64,000 nucleotides of DNA from Vogesella indigofera (GCF_003633895.1 NZ_RBID01000015.1:124001-188000); one strand, 5' to 3'. Positions 54,566-63,477 are shown, counted from the first letter of the stretch. The notes: generated by a model from the letters alone, not told the origin. Translations and numbers: made by a program.

Positions 54566-55564
54566 TTACTGCAGCGGCGGCAAGTGCGCCTGCCACGCCG
54601 GCGGAATCCGCCGCAGCACCGCCACGCGGCAGACATGCCAGAACGCCGACAGCGTCAGCAGCGCCGCTCCGATCAGCAGCGCGGTAATGGCAAAGCCCAG
54701 GCTGACGACACCGTACTGCTCCAGCAGGCCGCTGAACGCGTACAGCACATAGGCCAGCGCCGACACCATCAGCGCGCGGCGGTCGATACACAGCGATACC
54801 AGCGCAATCGCGCCATACAGCGCCAGCACCAGCAGCGCCTGCGCCACGCCGGAGTGGCCGCCGGGGCCGGCCAACTGCTGGAACGCCGGATGCACCAGCA
54901 ACGGTGCCGCCAGCAGATGCAGCCAGAACGCGACATCGGCGCGCCGCGTCTGGCGCTGGCGGTCGCTGCTATCCCAGCGCATCGCCAATACGAAGCTGGC
55001 GAGGCCAGCGCCGAACACGACCAGGTTCAGCCAGTCGTGCAGCAGCGGCAATGCGGCCAGCAGCAGACTCGCGACACAGCCGGTCAGCGCCGCAGTGCCG
55101 GCGGCCACCGTAATCGGCACCTGGAAACGGCGCCAGTGCAGCCAGGCTGCGGCGGTCGCCATGGCACTGGCCAGCACCGTCACCAGCACCGAGTCCGCGA
55201 TCGCCCCCGCCAGCAACGCCATGCCAGCCATGCCAGTGCCACCGACAAACGCCAGCAGCAGCACGATGGACGGCAGCGCCATCCGCCGCTGGCGGGTAAA
55301 CACCTCGGCCAGCCCCCACGCCGTCACCGCCACCGCCACGCCACCACACCATGGCGCCAGCGTGCCGGCAATCCAGCCCACTGCCAGCAGCAGCAACACG
55401 CTGGCGATGACCACGAACACGTCGTTGAACCCGCTCAGCAGGCGGAAATGCTCCTCATCCGCCACTGGCTGCTGCCTTGCGACATGATGGCGAAACGCCG
55501 CCGCCGTGTCCGCGCTGAAGATGCCGGCGCGCACCGCCGAAGCGAGATCTTCTTCTGTATACAT
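54566..55564 (-). CDS. DUF2157-type membrane protein
   Basis: This 332-aa protein has a short soluble N-terminus (MYTEEDLASAVRAGIFSADTAAAFRHHVARQQ) followed by about ten hydrophobic helices. The N-terminal segment and FRLLSGFNDVFVVIASVLLLLAVGWIAGTLAPW resemble DUF2157/DUF4401 membrane proteins. No catalytic motif is visible. Function unknown; location is the inner membrane. It is transcribed alone, convergent with dut. Confidence 0.65.
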   Translation of the reverse strand: MYTEEDLASAVRAGIFSADTAAAFRHHVARQQPVADEEHFRLLSGFNDVFVVIASVLLLLAVGWIAGTLAPWCGGVAVAVTAWGLAEVFTRQRRMALPSIVLLLAFVGGTGMAGMALLAGAIADSVLVTVLASAMATAAAWLHWRRFQVPITVAAGTAALTGCVASLLLAALPLLHDWLNLVVFGAGLASFVLAMRWDSSDRQRQTRRADVAFWLHLLAAPLLVHPAFQQLAGPGGHSGVAQALLVLALYGAIALVSLCIDRRALMVSALAYVLYAFSGLLEQYGVVSLGFAITALLIGAALLTLSAFWHVCRVAVLRRIPPAWQAHLPPLQ

Positions 55565-55708
55565 GTTGCCCTTCTCCCGTCACTGATTCTGCCGTCATCG
55601 CCACCGCACAGTCGCGGTGCCGTAGCGATCCGGCCACTGGGCGCATCATGCCATCATGCTGGTCGCCGGCAAAGCCGCCGGCCCATGCGGCGGCCAACCC
55701 TCGCCGCC

Positions 55709-56497
55709 TCAGCCCTCGCCGCGCATCTGCCGCCGGTAGCGTTCCGGCGAAAAACCGACCTGCTTGCCGAACATGGCGATGAACGCCGACGGCGTGCCAT
55801 AGCCCAGCTGCGCCGCGATGTCCTGCACCGGCCAGCCCTCCTTCAGCCACGCCAGCGCCTGCAGCAGCCGCACGCGGTTGCGCCACTGCACGAAGCTCAT
55901 CCCCAGCTGCTGCTGGAAGCGCCGCGCCAGCGTGCGCTCGGTGCTGTGCACCCGTTGCGCCCAGTGGCCCAGCGTGGTGTTGTCGCCGGGTAGCGCGCGG
56001 ATGGCGGCCAGTATCGGCTGCAGCTGGCGGTCGCTGCTGTCCGGCAGGTAGCTGTCGACGCTGCCGGCGCGCACCAGATGCTCGACCAGCAGCTCGGCCT
56101 GGCGCACGTCCCACGCATCGCCCATCGCCGCCACCTCGCGCTGGCGGAAATCCTCCAGCAGGGCGCGCACCAGCGGCGTCTGCGCGATCAGGCAGGCGCG
56201 GTCCGGCAGACGCGCGGCCAACTCCGGGCTGACGTACACCGACAGATAGTCCATCGCCTGCCGCACGTGCGCGGCGTGCACCCTCTCCGCCGGCACCCAC
56301 ACCAGGTAGTCGGCCGGCGCGATCAGCCGCTTGTCGTCGAGCACCAGTTCCAGCAGGCCGAGGCTGATGCGGTTGATCTGGCCCCACGGATGGCGGTGCG
56401 GCTCGAAATCGGTATTGGCCATGAACTGCTCGTAGCGGAAGTACAGCGGTGCCGGTGGTGGCAGCTGCAGGTCGATGGCGGAGTAAGGCGGCAGCAT
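55709..56497 (-). CDS. AraC-family regulator with cupin-type sensor domain
   Basis: This 262-aa protein has an N-terminal cupin/AraC-binding part (HRHPWGQINRISLGLLELVLDDKRLIAPADYLVWVPAERVHAAHV) and a C-terminal HTH_18 (WAQRVHSTERTLARRFQQQLGMSFVQWRNRVRLLQALAWLKEGWPVQDIAAQLGYGTPSAFIAMFGKQVGFSPERYRR). The start at 56497 begins MLPPYSAIDLQLPPP. It is divergent from an EamA transporter gene with an 11-bp inverted repeat between them, so it very probably regulates that transporter and itself. Confidence 0.85.
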   Translation of the reverse strand: MLPPYSAIDLQLPPPAPLYFRYEQFMANTDFEPHRHPWGQINRISLGLLELVLDDKRLIAPADYLVWVPAERVHAAHVRQAMDYLSVYVSPELAARLPDRACLIAQTPLVRALLEDFRQREVAAMGDAWDVRQAELLVEHLVRAGSVDSYLPDSSDRQLQPILAAIRALPGDNTTLGHWAQRVHSTERTLARRFQQQLGMSFVQWRNRVRLLQALAWLKEGWPVQDIAAQLGYGTPSAFIAMFGKQVGFSPERYRRQMRGEG

Positions 56498-56522
56498 GTT
56501 GTCGGATTTGGCGCATGAGTTT

Positions 56523-56556
56523 GTCTGTTTTGCATTATAAGCAACAAAACAGACAG
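56523..56556. promoter_or_regulatory. Inverted-repeat operator between the AraC and EamA genes
   Basis: TGTCTGTTTTG (56523-56533) and its exact complement (56546-56556) flank a 12-base centre containing TTATAA, which looks like a -10 element. The site lies in a 96-bp divergent gap, 37 bp before the EamA start. Confidence 0.65.
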
Positions 56557-56593
56557 GCTTACACTGGCGCCATCTTGCCGCAGGAGCGTTGTC

Positions 56594-57493
56594 ATGGCCG
56601 TACTGTTTCCCCTGCTGGCGGTGCTGATCTGGGCCGCCAACACCGTTGTTTCCAAGGCTGCCGCTGGCGTGTTCGACCCGGCCGCCATTTCCTTCTACCG
56701 CTGGCTGGTCGCCGCCGTGGTGCTCACGCCGCTGCTGGCACGCCCGCTGTGGCGCCGCCGCGCCGAGCTGCGCCCGCACCTGCCGCAGCTTGCCGTGCTG
56801 TCGCTATTGGGCATGGTGATGTACCAGTGTCTGGCCTACTACGCCGCACACAGCACCAGCGCCACCAATATGGGCGTGATCTGCGCGCTGATCCCGCTGC
56901 TGGGGCTGCTGCTGAACGGCGTGGTGTTCCGCCAGCGCATCGCGCCGGCGGCCATGCTGGGCGTGGCGCTGTCGCTGGCCGGCGTGCTGTACCTGCTCGG
57001 CCATGGCGATCCGGCCAGCCTGCTGGCTGGCGGCATCAACCGTGGCGACGCGCTGATGCTGATCGGCTCGGCGTCATACGCGCTGTACGGCATCCTCTAC
57101 AAGCGCTGGGCGCCGCCGTTCGGGCAGTGGCTGAACCTGTACAGCCAAGTGCTGCTGGCGGTGGCGATGCTGACACCGCTGGCCGCCAGCGCAGACAGCC
57201 TGGCCATTCCCGCCGCCGGCATCCCGCTGGTGCTGTTCGCCGGCATCGCCTCCTCCATCCTCGCCGCCTACTTCTGGATGCGCGGCCTGCAGCAGCTGGG
57301 CAGCGAACGCACCGCCATCTTCATGAACCTGCTGCCGCTGTTTACCGCGCTGATCGCCAGCCTGCTGCTTGGCGAAACCATCCACGCCTATCACTGGCTG
57401 GGCGGCGGCCTGATCCTGCTCGGCGTCAGCCTGACCCAGGGCGCCCTCGCCCCGCTGTGGCGGCGCTGGCGGCCGGCGACGCAATCCGCGTAA
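56594..57493 (+). CDS. EamA-family (drug/metabolite transporter) permease
   Basis: This 299-aa inner-membrane protein has ten predicted helices and two EamA repeats (LLAVLIWAANTVVSKAAAGVFDPAAISFYRW and GDALMLIGSASYALYGILYKRW). Such proteins export amino acids, drugs or metabolites. It is under an AraC-type regulator transcribed in the other direction. The terminator at 57509-57539 follows. The substrate is unknown. Confidence 0.88.
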   Translation: MAVLFPLLAVLIWAANTVVSKAAAGVFDPAAISFYRWLVAAVVLTPLLARPLWRRRAELRPHLPQLAVLSLLGMVMYQCLAYYAAHSTSATNMGVICALIPLLGLLLNGVVFRQRIAPAAMLGVALSLAGVLYLLGHGDPASLLAGGINRGDALMLIGSASYALYGILYKRWAPPFGQWLNLYSQVLLAVAMLTPLAASADSLAIPAAGIPLVLFAGIASSILAAYFWMRGLQQLGSERTAIFMNLLPLFTALIASLLLGETIHAYHWLGGGLILLGVSLTQGALAPLWRRWRPATQSA

Positions 57494-57508
57494 AGCCTGG
57501 ACGACAAA

Positions 57509-57539
57509 AAACCCGCAAAGCCTTGTGGCTAGCGGGTTT
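57509..57539 (+). terminator. Rho-independent terminator of the EamA gene
   Basis: The stem AAACCCGC / GCGGGTTT is preceded by an A-run and lies 15 bp after the stop. It also separates this gene from the far end of the CRISPR array. Confidence 0.8.
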
Positions 57540-57686
57540 CTGCTCTGTCTTGGACTTCCCTGGAAGTCAATATGGTACTGACTTCTACCGAACTATGGCC
57601 TGAAAGCCTTGCCAGATAATGATTATTGCATCGTAAAAAAACAGAAAGGTACACACTTTATCCCTTGAACTGACCCTTCTGGATGG

Positions 57687-59361
57687 GAAACACCCCCACG
57701 AGCGTGGGGAAGACGTCGAGATCACCGTGCGCGGCCGTCACAACGAAGAAATACCCCCACGGGCGTGGGGAAGACCGCGGGATCCAGAAATACTCGTCCA
57801 GGTACAAGGAAACACCCCCACAGGCGTGGGGAAGACCTGATCTGACCGGCACTCGGATGATAGTTGTGGGAAACACCCCCACGGGCGTGGGGAAGACTGT
57901 ACGGCGGTGCGCCGGGTCAGCCGGGTCAGAGAAACACCCCCACGGGCGTGGGGAAGACTACATCGAAGCCTGCGCCATGTGGTGCAAGGCGGAAACACCC
58001 CCACGGGCGTGGGGAAGACTACGCCAGCCGCAACGAGGCGGCACCGATTGAGGAAACACCCCCACGGGCGTGGGGAAGACTTCGCATCGCGCGTGTTGAG
58101 CGCATCTTCGATAGAAACACCCCCACGGGCGTGGGGAAGACCCGGTTGCCGGGGAGACATGTCGCTCCGACGGCGAAACACCCCCACGGGCGTGGGGAAG
58201 ACGCTATCCGCGAGGGTCGGACGTGGGATGCGTCAGAAACACCCCCACGGGCGTGGGGAAGACCGGATGTCCTTGTCGGTGTACGCCGTCTGCGCGGAAA
58301 CACCCCCACGGGCGTGGGGAAGACTTGAAGCAAATCCGATCAGGGGTGATCGGGGGAGAAACACCCCCACGGGCGTGGGGAAGACGTCAACATCGACAGC
58401 GAGACGGATGAAGGCTGGGAAACACCCCCACGGGCGTGGGGAAGACCCAACTCCGCCACCAGCCTGCGCTCGATGCCGGGAAACACCCCCACGGGCGTGG
58501 GGAAGACTACTTCCGCCTCGCTGGCAATGAGGCTGTGCCGGAAACACCCCCACGGGCGTGGGGAAGACTCAAAAACGGCCTGCAGCTATGGACCGTCGGT
58601 AGAAACACCCCCACGGGCGTGGGGAAGACCGCGGCGACATCACCCAGCCGGCAGACACGAAGGAAACACCCCCACGGGCGTGGGGAAGACTCTAAACCTC
58701 CTCTCAGTGCCCCGATCGGGGCAGAAACACCCCCACGGGCGTGGGGAAGACCTCTACCGGGTGGTGCAGCACCACCTGGAGGAGGAAACACCCCCACGGG
58801 CGTGGGGAAGACTTCACCATAAAGCCGGCGCGGCTGACCTTGAAGGAAACACCCCCACGGGCGTGGGGAAGACTGTACTTGCCCGGGCCTTGCAGCTTGA
58901 TGTTGTGAAACACCCCCACGGGCGTGGGGAAGACAGAGGAAGAAGAGGAGAAGAGGAAGGAGAAGAGGAAACACCCCCACGGGCGTGGGGAAGACCTCGC
59001 GCACCTTGGCAAGTCTTGCCTCAAGCTGGAAACACCCCCACGGGCGTGGGGAAGACGAGCACATCGACCAGCACGAAAACGACCTGCAGGAAACACCCCC
59101 ACGGGCGTGGGGAAGACAGCTGCGACGAATACAGAGCCTTGGCCGAAGGAGAAACACCCCCACGGGCGTGGGGAAGACTGGCTTCCTCGCGGATTTGCGC
59201 CACCAGGTCCGGAAACACCCCCACGGGCGTGGGGAAGACTTCTGCCGGCCGGCCTGGTCGGCTGTGCTGACGGAAACACCCCCACGGGCGTGGGGAAGAC
59301 ACGTTGTTCCAGAATGTCTGCAGCTTGGTCGGGGAAACACCCCCACGGGCGTGGGGAAGAC
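57687..59361 (-). CRISPR. Type I-E CRISPR array, 28 repeats and 27 spacers
   Basis: The 28-bp repeats recur at an exact 61-bp period from 57687 to 59361, with 33 bases between repeats. Read on the minus strand, which is the cas strand, the repeat starts GTCTTCCCCACGCC and ends GTGGGGGTGTTTC; its palindromic part CCCCACGCCCGTGGGG is typical of type I-E. The three leftmost repeats carry single changes (57700 region A for G; 57752 T for C; 57822 A for G), while the other 25 are identical by eye. Decay at the left marks that as the old, trailer end, so the leader end is on the right next to cas2. The base following the repeat on the minus strand is C in 18, T in 8, G in 1 and A in 1 of 28 cases, so the repeat can also be counted as 29 bp with 32-bp spacers. 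One spacer (58935-58967) is entirely purine on the plus strand. Confidence 0.97.
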
Positions 59362-59408
59362 ACCAAGATCCGGTAGCGGATCGCGGCGAACGATACCAGA
59401 TGATGCGT
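59362..59408 (-). promoter_or_regulatory. CRISPR leader segment between cas2 and the array
   Basis: Only 47 bp separate the cas2 stop from the first repeat. This is short for a type I-E leader, so promoter and integration-factor sites may extend into the 3' end of cas2, where the sequence is more AT-rich (AATTCGAAATAAACGC). A TATCGT with a preceding TGG could be an extended -10. No IHF consensus was found by eye. Confidence 0.5.
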
Positions 59409-59696
59409 TTATTTCGAATTCAGGGTTTCGACGATGAGTTGCAGGCCGCTGATTTCGATTTGCGGTTTGCGCGGTGGGCCGATGGTGTACAGCCGGTAAC
59501 CCGGTGCCTGTGGCTGGCTCATGAAAATCATCACGCCCGACTCTGCCGGACAATGACTCAGCAAATAGTCCACGACGGTTTGCGCAACAGAATCCTTGAT
59601 GCCAGAAACAAACACGTTGGCGCGCGGTTCGACAAACCACAGTTTCATGCGCCCGCGTACTGCTGGCGGCAGTTCATTGGCGAGCACGACGACCAC
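59409..59696 (-). CDS. cas2: CRISPR-associated endonuclease Cas2, type I-E
   Basis: This 95-aa protein of the CasF type has MVVVLANELPPAVRGRMKLWFVEPRANVFVSG, close to the E. coli pattern. The start is a GTG at 59696 with an excellent AGGAGGT site upstream. It overlaps the end of cas1 by 23 bp. It forms the spacer-integration complex with Cas1. Confidence 0.93.
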   Translation of the reverse strand: MVVVLANELPPAVRGRMKLWFVEPRANVFVSGIKDSVAQTVVDYLLSHCPAESGVMIFMSQPQAPGYRLYTIGPPRKPQIEISGLQLIVETLNSK

Positions 59697-60558
59697 GCTT
59701 ACCTCCTCCCATCAAGGTTTGCACATCGTCCACGGCCTGCGTCAGCAGGTCCATCTGCAGGGCCCGTTCGCGAAACCGGCCGGAGACCACCTGTTTGTTG
59801 TAACGTCCCGCCAGTTCTTTGGTGAGCGAAAAGGCCAGGTCAATACACAGGTGTTCCTTGTACAGGTCGGCCATATCGTACACAAAGGGCAGCGGGCTTC
59901 CCGAGTGGATAAACCCGATGTGCGGCGAGTAGCCCAGACTGTGAATCACCGAACACAGGATGCCGTACAAGGCGGCATTGCAACTGGTGAGTACCTGATT
60001 GGTGATGTCGGATAGCTCCATCTTGCCCGGCACATACTGTCGCCCTTTCCAGCCCACCTGATAATGCTCGGCTTTCTGCTGGTAAAGGATGCGCACACGC
60101 TGACCTTCCATCCCCATCATGGCGGCGAGGCTTTTGCCAGCCAGTTCGGCATCGGGAAAGCGGCGGGCGTACATCTGCCGTGCCACCTCCAACACCTTGT
60201 CGTCGTCTGCGGCCAACCTTATCTGCTGCTTGAGGTTGCGGGTGTCGGCGGTGGGCAAAAAGCCTGCGGCGTAAAACAGCAGGCTGTCCTCGCCCACCCA
60301 GCTGACCGCGCAGTTGGCCGCCACTATGGTTTTGACAGCCTCATGGGTAATGCTGGTGCCGGGGCCGAGCAAGAGTGTATTGATAGTGGCGATGGGCAGG
60401 GGAATGACCTGCCCATCGGCATCCAACCATTTCACGCTGCTGTCGTCCACCTCCAGCCGCCCGCGCTCCAGGTACAGAAATGGGTATTTGTCCCGAATCT
60501 GCGGCAGGGATTCACGGGTGACTTTCACCAAGAGGCGCTGGCCGTCAGCCATCAGCAT
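59674..60558 (-). CDS. cas1: CRISPR-associated integrase Cas1, type I-E
   Basis: This 294-aa spacer integrase has metal-binding residues Glu151 (MGMEGQRVR), His218 (GFIHSG) and Asp228/Asp231 (YDMADLYK), with spacing identical to E. coli Cas1 (His208, Asp218, Asp221). The start is an ATG at 60558 overlapping the end of cas5 by 14 bp; an ATG two codons later is an alternative. The C-terminal tail GGGKRGRRARQ is basic. The gene contains a TGCGGCCAAC word at 60209. Confidence 0.95.
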   Translation of the reverse strand: MLMADGQRLLVKVTRESLPQIRDKYPFLYLERGRLEVDDSSVKWLDADGQVIPLPIATINTLLLGPGTSITHEAVKTIVAANCAVSWVGEDSLLFYAAGFLPTADTRNLKQQIRLAADDDKVLEVARQMYARRFPDAELAGKSLAAMMGMEGQRVRILYQQKAEHYQVGWKGRQYVPGKMELSDITNQVLTSCNAALYGILCSVIHSLGYSPHIGFIHSGSPLPFVYDMADLYKEHLCIDLAFSLTKELAGRYNKQVVSGRFRERALQMDLLTQAVDDVQTLMGGGKRGRRARQ

Positions 60559-61264
60559 CTACCGGTAGCACGGTTACGCGGTGGTCGCGATAACGCTTGT
60601 GCTGCCCAAATTGCAGCGGCACGTCATTAAGCGTGATCACCTCACCATCGTGCTCGCCCTGGCGCACGGCAAAGCTGGGCGCCCTGCCCTTTTGCGCAGC
60701 AAGGTTGGCCGCAGCCGCCAGCGCATCGCCTGCCGTGGCGAAAACGCCCTGATAGACCAGCTCGGTCGGCACGCACGTCTTGCGCCCCAGGTATATGTCC
60801 CATACCGGGTTTTGCAGGGCGGCGGCCAAGCGGTCGGCTTCGTCTGCCGGCACTTGCAGCGCCACGGCAAAGGCCATGTCTTGCAGGTAGTAGCGGTAGG
60901 TCATCTTGGTACCGCCCCCGACCGCCTTTTTACCTTCGCTGGTTTTGGGAGTCAGCAGGCTTTGCCAGGGGTCGGCATCGTCGTAGCCACTGCCCACCAT
61001 GTGAAAGTCGCGCAGTAGCGGCAGGCGCGGCGTGGCTTTGCCCAGCTTGTCGGCCGGCGTATAGGCCAGCAGTTGCAAGTCGAGGTCGGCCAGGCGCGCC
61101 AGCCATTCGCGCTGTTCGCCACCAGCGCCCAGCGCGCAGCACAGCAAGCCCAATACGCCGGATTTGGTGGGGAAGTCCAGCGTGTCGCGGCGGCCAAAAC
61201 GCGAGTCGTGCCCCCAGGCTTGCAGCGGCCCCTCCAGCCACAGCAGCAGATAAGGGTGGTTCAT
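60545..61264 (-). CDS. cas5e: Cascade subunit Cas5, type I-E (CasD)
   Basis: This 239-aa RAMP protein binds the 5' handle of the crRNA. LLLWLEGPLQAWGHDSRFGRRDTLDFPTKSGVLGLLCCALG is the family N-terminus. The start at 61264 has GAGG nearby and begins where homology begins; longer starts overlap cas7. It lies between cas7 and cas1. Confidence 0.94.
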   Translation of the reverse strand: MNHPYLLLWLEGPLQAWGHDSRFGRRDTLDFPTKSGVLGLLCCALGAGGEQREWLARLADLDLQLLAYTPADKLGKATPRLPLLRDFHMVGSGYDDADPWQSLLTPKTSEGKKAVGGGTKMTYRYYLQDMAFAVALQVPADEADRLAAALQNPVWDIYLGRKTCVPTELVYQGVFATAGDALAAAANLAAQKGRAPSFAVRQGEHDGEVITLNDVPLQFGQHKRYRDHRVTVLPVDADG

Positions 61265-61271
61265 GGCTGCC

Positions 61272-62291
61272 TCACTCGACATGGGATTGCAGGCGGGCAA
61301 TCAGCGCGTCGATGCTGAAATTCTCGTCTTCGCCCCACTCGTAGTCGCCCACTTTGCCAAACAGGCTGCCAGCCAGTTTTTCTTTCTTGCCCAGGTAGGT
61401 TTTCAACTCACTAATGCTTGGTTGCAGATAGCCGCCTTGTGCCTTGACGGCGGTCTCGAACGGCACTTGCAGACGTTGGCCGCGACGCACCAGCACCTTG
61501 GCGAATTCCCACGGCGAAGCACCGGATTGCGTGGTCTGGCGAGCGGACGGCACGGCAACGAACAGCGCCTTGGTGAAGGCCACGATGGCGGCTTTCAGGT
61601 CGGCATCCGGCCCCAGCGTCTGTGCCAGTTGGCCAAGATCGAGGCTGATGTAGCGGTAGTAGGTGGCGGCGTTGAATTCCAGGCTGCCCATATGGGCGGA
61701 GCCGGGTTCGTCTTGCAGATCGTCCAGCGCGGTGAAGAACTCGACCTCGTTGGTGACTTTATGGGTGGAGATAGCGTGGGCGAAGCTGGCGGCGGCTTCG
61801 ACGTTCATGTCCGGTGCCTTGGCGACCATGCGGCCAAACAGCGCAATGTCCAGCGCGTCAATGCCCGGGTTCAGTGCCTTTTTGCCGACCTTGCCCAGTT
61901 CTTTTTCCTTGATGGCTGCCGCGTCAAAGCCCAGCTCTTTGGCGTAGGCGGCAAAGGCATCGGCTTCAGTCGCGCTGATGAACAGCAGAGTGTCATCACT
62001 GAGTACTGCGGCAATTTTTTCGGCGCAAAGGTTGGCCGCAGCCTCTTCGGCACCGGCACGCTGCATGGCAGCCGTCAGCAATTCGCTGACTTTTTTGGTG
62101 CGCACCCCCAGCTTGATGCCGAAATCCTGCATCGACAGCCGTACCTGGCGCTTCCAGCATTGCGAGCTGACACGTGCGCGGGTGGTGCCGCCGACCACAG
62201 CAGATTTGGGGGCGCCCACGTCGTCACGGTTCAGGCAGGTCACGGGGAAGGATTGCAGGATGTGATATTCGATACGCAGTTTGTTTTGCAT
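61272..62291 (-). CDS. cas7e: Cascade backbone subunit Cas7, type I-E (CasC)
   Basis: This 339-aa backbone protein is present in six copies in Cascade. IEYHILQSFPVTCLNRDDVGAPKSAVVGGTTRARVSSQCWKRQVR matches the CasC N-terminus, and the SSQCWKR segment is the crRNA-binding region. The start at 62291 has AAGGAA about 8 bases upstream. An alternative ATG at 62318 would overlap the cas6e stop by 4 bp and add nine residues. A GTTGGCCGCA word lies at 62031 inside the gene. Confidence 0.94.
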   Translation of the reverse strand: MQNKLRIEYHILQSFPVTCLNRDDVGAPKSAVVGGTTRARVSSQCWKRQVRLSMQDFGIKLGVRTKKVSELLTAAMQRAGAEEAAANLCAEKIAAVLSDDTLLFISATEADAFAAYAKELGFDAAAIKEKELGKVGKKALNPGIDALDIALFGRMVAKAPDMNVEAAASFAHAISTHKVTNEVEFFTALDDLQDEPGSAHMGSLEFNAATYYRYISLDLGQLAQTLGPDADLKAAIVAFTKALFVAVPSARQTTQSGASPWEFAKVLVRRGQRLQVPFETAVKAQGGYLQPSISELKTYLGKKEKLAGSLFGKVGDYEWGEDENFSIDALIARLQSHVE

Positions 62292-62314
62292 GGCAGTTCC
62301 TTGATTTTTAAGAC

Positions 62315-62953
62315 TCATTCGGTCATCGGGACAATTTGCAGCAGCCCGCAGCCAAAGGCGCGGCCACGGCCGATACCGCGCGCAACGCTCTGGCGGAAGG
62401 TGTCGGCGTCAGCCACGCGCAGTACGCCGGTAATGTGGGCTTGCGCCAGCGTGACATCGCGCTGGGCTTTTTCCCTGAAGCGCAAGACTTCGACGCGCTC
62501 GACCTGCAGCGCGGCAGGGTCGACCACAAACCCCCAGCTCGCCTCAGCGCGCGCCATGAACCAGTCGGCTATCGCCTCGCGCCCTTTGACCGGCAGCAGT
62601 TTTTTGCTGGCGTTGTCGCGACGAGTGGGGTTGATGACGATGCGGAAGCGGTAAAGCCGGTGATCCAGAAAACCGGCCGGCAGCGCCCGGCTGTTCACCT
62701 CGCCGTACTGGCCGTCAACGTTGGCCGCAGGCGGGCGGTCGGACAGCAGCATCACCTTGCGGCCGCGCCCATCGCCGCCGAGATCGGCAAACTGGATGCC
62801 GCTGGCTTCGCTGGCCTGTTTGTCGGCTTCGCTGCGCTGATCGGGAAACAGACTGTAGACCACGCGATGCAGCGAGTACGGGTCGGTCAGCCGCAATGCC
62901 TGGCAGTCTTGCCGCGACAGATGCAGCACACTGGCAAAGAGGGTGTTGCTCAT
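62315..62953 (-). CDS. cas6e: crRNA endoribonuclease Cas6e (CasE)
   Basis: This 212-aa RAMP nuclease cleaves the repeat hairpin. Tyr26 and His29 (DPYSLHRVVYSLFP) fit the catalytic pair of type I-E enzymes, and the C-terminal glycine-rich loop reads GIGRGRAFGCGLLQIVP. The ATG overlaps the cse2 stop by 4 bp. Its place between cse2 and cas7 differs from the usual type I-E order, where cas6e follows cas5. Confidence 0.94.
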   Translation of the reverse strand: MSNTLFASVLHLSRQDCQALRLTDPYSLHRVVYSLFPDQRSEADKQASEASGIQFADLGGDGRGRKVMLLSDRPPAANVDGQYGEVNSRALPAGFLDHRLYRFRIVINPTRRDNASKKLLPVKGREAIADWFMARAEASWGFVVDPAALQVERVEVLRFREKAQRDVTLAQAHITGVLRVADADTFRQSVARGIGRGRAFGCGLLQIVPMTE

Positions 62954-63477
62954 GCTGCATCCTCACTGTCTGGTTTGTCGTCAGCCTTACCGTAAAACTC
63001 TTGCGCCCACTGTGCCTTGACGCGCTGCGCATCAAAGTGGAAAGCCAGCAATTGCTTGAGCAGGCGCTGATAATCCAGTGCCTGTCCGGCCTTGCTGTCG
63101 ATCAGCGACAGTTGGCCGCGCAGGATGCGGCACAGCTCGGCCACGTCATCGCAAGCCAGCAGGCGGCGCAGGCGGGCCTTGGCCTGATCACTGTTATTGC
63201 CATCCTCGTAGCAGGCGGCTATCGCGCGGCCCAGCGTCAGGCTGCCATTGGCCGTGTCTTTGGCACGCGCGATGCTGGCGGCCACGGTCTGGTAAGCCAG
63301 ACGCGGGTGGTCGTATTCCAGCCCAATGCCGAAACTGGCAAGCACGTCCCAGCTCTGGTATTCGGTAGCGGGGTTGTCGGCGCGACGCAGACGGGCAGCA
63401 AAGCCCTTGTCGTCCTGACAGCGTGACAGGACATGGCCAACAAAGCTGGCTGCCTTGTCGGGTTTTACTTCGGTCAT
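62950..63477 (-). CDS. cse2: Cascade small subunit Cse2/Cas11 (CasB)
   Basis: This 175-aa helical protein, two copies of which line the non-target strand in Cascade, carries FVGHVLSRCQDDKGFAARLRRADNPATEYQSWDVLASFGI and YDHPRLAYQTVAASIAR, which are typical. The start at 63477 has AGGAGG upstream and overlaps the cse1 stop by 4 bp; a longer frame to 63561 is rejected. Confidence 0.93.
   Translation of the reverse strand: MTEVKPDKAASFVGHVLSRCQDDKGFAARLRRADNPATEYQSWDVLASFGIGLEYDHPRLAYQTVAASIARAKDTANGSLTLGRAIAACYEDGNNSDQAKARLRRLLACDDVAELCRILRGQLSLIDSKAGQALDYQRLLKQLLAFHFDAQRVKAQWAQEFYGKADDKPDSEDAA

Noticed and set aside
57658-59640. ORFs with repeated HPHGRGED or PTPVGVF-like segments on both strands
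   Set aside because: They are translations of the CRISPR repeats and spacers. The 61-bp period is not a multiple of three, so each repeat shifts frame, and no protein repeat is intended.
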